Source: Sphingobacterium oryzagri (lineage in GTDB: Bacteria > Bacteroidota > Bacteroidia > Sphingobacteriales > Sphingobacteriaceae). From it: 64,000 nt of DNA. Of the stretch, positions 61,499-64,000 are shown piece by piece (positions within the stretch are counted from its first letter, which is position 1; every line of letters starts with the position of its first letter). Under the pieces are notes generated by a model. It made no database searches, had not been told where the DNA came from, and saw nothing but the letters and a program-made list of their open reading frames with translations. Where the stretch lies: assembly GCF_028736175.1 (NCBI RefSeq), contig NZ_CP117880.1, positions 3,162,001 through 3,226,000 on the forward strand. Direction: 5' to 3'. The position numbers and the translations under genes are program-made.

Positions 61499-63130
61499 TT
61501 ATTTCTTTGCTAATACCTGAAATGGCTTTGCCTGCTTTTGAACTTTAAAAAAGGCAAACAAACAGCAAACACTTAACGTTAAAAACAAGGCATCAATAAA
61601 GAAAATATCGGTGGCACCCGATTGCCATGTCGTCCACATCCAGCTTGCGGTCGCAAAGCCGTTGGTAAATGGCACCGCCAAACAGGTAATAAACGACAAT
61701 AGTAATACGTGTCTATTCATTCGTGCCAAATTACGTAAAACCAGAAGATATACACCCAATAGCAACCAGGCATAAAAAAACACCTGATAGATGACCGATT
61801 GATTGACTACCGGAAGAATTTTTAACAGCACGAAGGTAAAGGCCGTGACCGGCAACATACTCAAACAAGCGGCCAGGAAAAAATTTGCGGCCCAGAAATT
61901 AAACTTACGCTTGTAAGCAGGCACATTGTTTTTGTCGCGCGCTACCAACCAGATCACGATACCGGAAATAATGACCAAGCAGCCCATCAAACCCAGTATA
62001 AAAAAAATGATTTGCAATGGCTTGCCGCCAAAGTCGCCAAAATGCAAATGGTAGATGATACTTTTCACACCATCGATGTAGGTAGCGTCTTGCGTAGGCG
62101 ATTTGCTTTCGAGCACTTTGCCGGTAGCAATCTCTTGCAATGCGTAGCCCGAGCCGGCAAAAGCGGCCGTCGATAGCGGTTTGGATTCGATACCCACTTG
62201 CATGCTTTTATCTTGAAAATTGCGTATATAGATGCGCGATATTTTCGCATCTTTCCAGGTCGATTCCCATTTGGCAACGAAAGCATTCATGTCAAATTTT
62301 TCTGCAAGCGGCTCGTAAGTATATTCTACGGTGATGTTTTTATTGTACTGCAATTTCTCATAAATTTCTTCGTCGTTGCCGCCATACAGCAATTTGCTGA
62401 ACGGGCTAATCAACACAAAGTTTACGATGAGAATGATACCCGTAACGGCAAAAACAAATTGAAACGGAAAGCCAATAACGCCTAATGCCGTGTGCATATC
62501 TGTCCAAACGGTTTTCCATTTGCTGAATGGTCTAAACAGAAAGAAATTCGTTTTGATCTTATCCCAATGTAAAAACAAGCCGGTGATTAGTGCAAAAAGA
62601 AAAAGAAAAGATACAATGCCCGCTAAGAGATAGCCAAACGGCGTACCGATATTGATAGGCACCTGATTAAGCTGCGCCAAGAAATGCAAACGGTATAAAA
62701 ATTCGCCCATATCGTAGCCCTCTGCGTAGCTCGTCGGCGTTTTATCAGCGAAATAATACAGAAAATAAGCAGCATCTTCGTCTCCGCCACGGCGGCCACG
62801 GCGTTCGCCTTCGGGCTTGGTTTTAGGTTTGCTGATGGTGGTATCTTGCGAGGTACTCATATTTACATAGGCACCTTGCCCCTGCTTCAGATAAAATAAT
62901 TCGATATTTCTGCCGGTAAGGTTGTACTTTTTGGATAGCGAATCCAATAAATAATTGTAATCGGTTTCAACATGTTCTGCCTTCATCGATTTACCTTTTT
63001 GCCAAGCTGTGATGTTGTCTTTAAAAAAAGAAAACGAACCCGCAAAAAAGATAACATAAAGCAACGCCGCAATGATGATCCCACTGATGGTGTGTGTATG
63101 AAAATAAATATTGTACTTTCTAGGATCCAT
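61499..63130 (-). CDS. PepSY-domain membrane protein
   Basis: This 543-residue protein has four to seven membrane helices and a PepSY-associated layout. The start KYNIYFHTHTISGIIIAALLYVIF carries a histidine pair, and WTDMHTALGVIGFPFQFVFAVTG and IIYHLHFGDFGGKPLQIIFFILG carry further conserved histidines. The region resembles the iron-uptake reductase-type PepSY proteins encoded beside siderophore receptors. The external portion is rich in K, R and G (residues ~100-120). A ferric-siderophore reductase role is inferred. It overlaps the preceding small gene by 11 bases. Confidence 0.85.
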   Translation of the reverse strand: MDPRKYNIYFHTHTISGIIIAALLYVIFFAGSFSFFKDNITAWQKGKSMKAEHVETDYNYLLDSLSKKYNLTGRNIELFYLKQGQGAYVNMSTSQDTTISKPKTKPEGERRGRRGGDEDAAYFLYYFADKTPTSYAEGYDMGEFLYRLHFLAQLNQVPINIGTPFGYLLAGIVSFLFLFALITGLFLHWDKIKTNFFLFRPFSKWKTVWTDMHTALGVIGFPFQFVFAVTGIILIVNFVLISPFSKLLYGGNDEEIYEKLQYNKNITVEYTYEPLAEKFDMNAFVAKWESTWKDAKISRIYIRNFQDKSMQVGIESKPLSTAAFAGSGYALQEIATGKVLESKSPTQDATYIDGVKSIIYHLHFGDFGGKPLQIIFFILGLMGCLVIISGIVIWLVARDKNNVPAYKRKFNFWAANFFLAACLSMLPVTAFTFVLLKILPVVNQSVIYQVFFYAWLLLGVYLLVLRNLARMNRHVLLLSFITCLAVPFTNGFATASWMWTTWQSGATDIFFIDALFLTLSVCCLFAFFKVQKQAKPFQVLAKK

Positions 63131-63419
63131 GGTTAGCCGTGCTGATTAAGAAATAAGGTAATAGAAAAACGATCGTCAACACAATGTACGTAAGCCATAC
63201 GCGCCACACATTTTTGGCGATAAATGCCCACAACAACAAGAACGACCACATGATGTAGCCGAGTATAAACGCGGTGGCTACTACTTCGTCTTTTGGCAGA
63301 AATGTGGTTAATGCTAAATGAAAACTGAGCATCACGGCGTAACCACCTACCGTACCGGCCAGTATTTTGCTCAATCGTAGCCAGGGTGATTTGGTAAGGT
63401 ATTTTTTATTAGCTGGCAT
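63120..63419 (-). CDS. Small membrane protein, DUF3649-like
   Basis: This 99-residue protein has about three hydrophobic segments (ILAGTVGGYAVMLSF, VVATAFILGYIMWSFLLLWAF and the C-terminal VLTIVFLLPYFL). It overlaps the PepSY start by 11 bases. The size and position fit the DUF3649 proteins of iron-uptake cassettes; the match is judged by pattern only. The function is unknown. Confidence 0.65.
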   Translation of the reverse strand: MPANKKYLTKSPWLRLSKILAGTVGGYAVMLSFHLALTTFLPKDEVVATAFILGYIMWSFLLLWAFIAKNVWRVWLTYIVLTIVFLLPYFLISTANHGS

Positions 63420-63422
63420 AAT

Positions 63423-63770
63423 TTAAAAGAATTGCTCTACAATAAAACAAACGACGAATAAGGCGAAAAGACCGCGCAGGCCTAGGTACCGAAACGGAAA
63501 AAACAAGATCGATAAGCAGCCTGCCGCCATCAGCATCACTACGGCAGCGAAAATACCGCTGCCTATGCCGAGGAAAGCCATGCTCAACACCGTTGCGATC
63601 AAAAAAAAACTGCCGGCCACATTGCGACTCAAGCGAAGTTTTGATCCCCATTGTTGTAAGCGCACACTTTTTTCTGGCCAACTGATGCGTTTAGACGTAT
63701 TCATCAAGCACATAAAGCCCACGAAAAAAATTAAAAAAATAAAGGTAAACATCGTGTGATAAAAAGACAT
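63423..63770 (-). CDS. Small membrane protein, DUF3325-like
   Basis: This 115-residue protein has about four hydrophobic segments and the charged loop SKRISWPEKSVRLQQWGSK near residues 26-44. It lies three bases upstream of the DUF3649-like gene and belongs to the same cassette. A DUF3325 assignment rests on size, layout and neighbours. ATG 63770 is the longest start, but a hairpin ends one base before it. ATG 63752 (MFTFIF) is an alternative. Confidence 0.6.
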   Translation of the reverse strand: MSFYHTMFTFIFLIFFVGFMCLMNTSKRISWPEKSVRLQQWGSKLRLSRNVAGSFFLIATVLSMAFLGIGSGIFAAVVMLMAAGCLSILFFPFRYLGLRGLFALFVVCFIVEQFF

Positions 63771-63771
63771 T

Positions 63772-63814
63772 CAATACGGCGATGGTTAACCACTTGCCAG
63801 CGATCGCCGTATTG
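63772..63814 (-). promoter_or_regulatory. Hairpin touching the DUF3325-like start
   Basis: CAATACGGCGAT at 63772-63783 is perfectly complementary to ATCGCCGTATTG at 63803-63814. On the minus-strand message the 12-bp stem ends one base before the ATG and is followed by TCTTTTTAT. It may be a terminator of the upstream gene, an attenuator, or a cover for the start. Confidence 0.6.
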
Positions 63815-63858
63815 TTGTGTTGTTGTGTTGTTAACAGTTCGTGTAGTTGAAAATCAAC

Positions 63859-64000
63859 TTATTTGACAACAAAGCTTGTAGTAATGCCCTGCCATGTTGC
63901 TTGATATTCCTGGCCATGCCAGGTCCCGGTAACTTCCTCACTGTGTCCAAACTCGGCCACGTAATTACCTGCCCAAAGCGCGTCTACAAGTGCTACACCT
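63859..64000 (-). CDS. C-terminal end of an unrecognised protein
   Basis: The minus frame is open from the window edge to a TAA at 63859-63861 and encodes 46 residues. The end reads GTWHGQEYQATWQGITTSFVV. The repeated G-x-W spacing suggests a beta-rich, perhaps secreted, domain. It precedes the small-membrane-protein/PepSY genes and may share their transcript. The family cannot be named from this piece. Confidence 0.7.
   Translation of the reverse strand, partial: GVALVDALWAGNYVAEFGHSEEVTGTWHGQEYQATWQGITTSFVVK

Overview
The window looks like a chromosome segment of a Bacteroidota species, most likely Sphingobacteriaceae (Sphingobacterium/Pedobacter-like). Reasons: a fused SecDF, a type IX secretion 'plug' family protein, GH92 and CBM9-like proteins, DUF6624 and DUF1896 families, and repeated Bacteroidota-type -7 promoter boxes (TAnnTTTG). 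Purine-rich Shine-Dalgarno sites are mostly absent; one strong exception follows feoB. Species identity is inference; no 16S rRNA gene is present.

Layout. 1-5.9 kb: the C-terminal part of secDF, an intact IS1182-type element, then a thioredoxin-like lipoprotein overlapping gapA. 6-21.4 kb: housekeeping and transport genes (TIGR02757 protein, CPA1 Na+/H+ antiporter, rlmF, glmM, PAP2 phosphatase, ZIP transporter, MarR regulator, feoA-feoB-FeoB-associated peptide, T9SS plug protein, amino-acid permease, class IV aminotransferase, RluD-type synthase, ACC deaminase-like enzyme). 21.4-27 kb: a CBM9-like/NahK-like sugar kinase pair with an 18-bp LacI-type palindrome upstream, a CNNM/CBS protein, thioredoxin, GH25 and bestrophin. 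27.1-30.8 kb: tRNA-Ser(UGA), then an accessory-looking stretch with three tandem ~323-bp hairpin-bearing repeats and poorly characterised small proteins.

30.9-45.6 kb reads as a stress and signalling neighbourhood: a NarL-type two-component pair, an ECF-like sigma factor, DUF2383, a stress-type SDR, a bacteriophytochrome kinase with an altered chromophore-pocket loop, an eRF1-like family protein, fused OtsA-OtsB next to a GH15 hydrolase, small membrane proteins, and a Rho-N/topoisomerase IB operon. 45.6-58 kb: GH92, PhzF, acyl-CoA dehydrogenase, a cold-shock pair (DEAD-box helicase plus Csp) behind a long leader, and the conserved TesA/YbbA/YbbP cluster. At ~57.99-58.19 kb lies a candidate structured RNA containing a tRNA-like fold without an anticodon arm. 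58.2-64 kb: DUF808, DUF1896-like, azoreductase with a Crp/Fnr regulator, and a PepSY/DUF3649-like/DUF3325-like membrane cassette of the kind that accompanies siderophore uptake.

The most interesting unexplained signals are the RNA at 57990-58192, the tandem hairpin repeats beside tRNA-Ser, the LacI-type operator at 23287-23304, the unusual phytochrome, and the closed leader upstream of the DUF808 gene. No CRISPR array, prophage or recognised defence system is visible.
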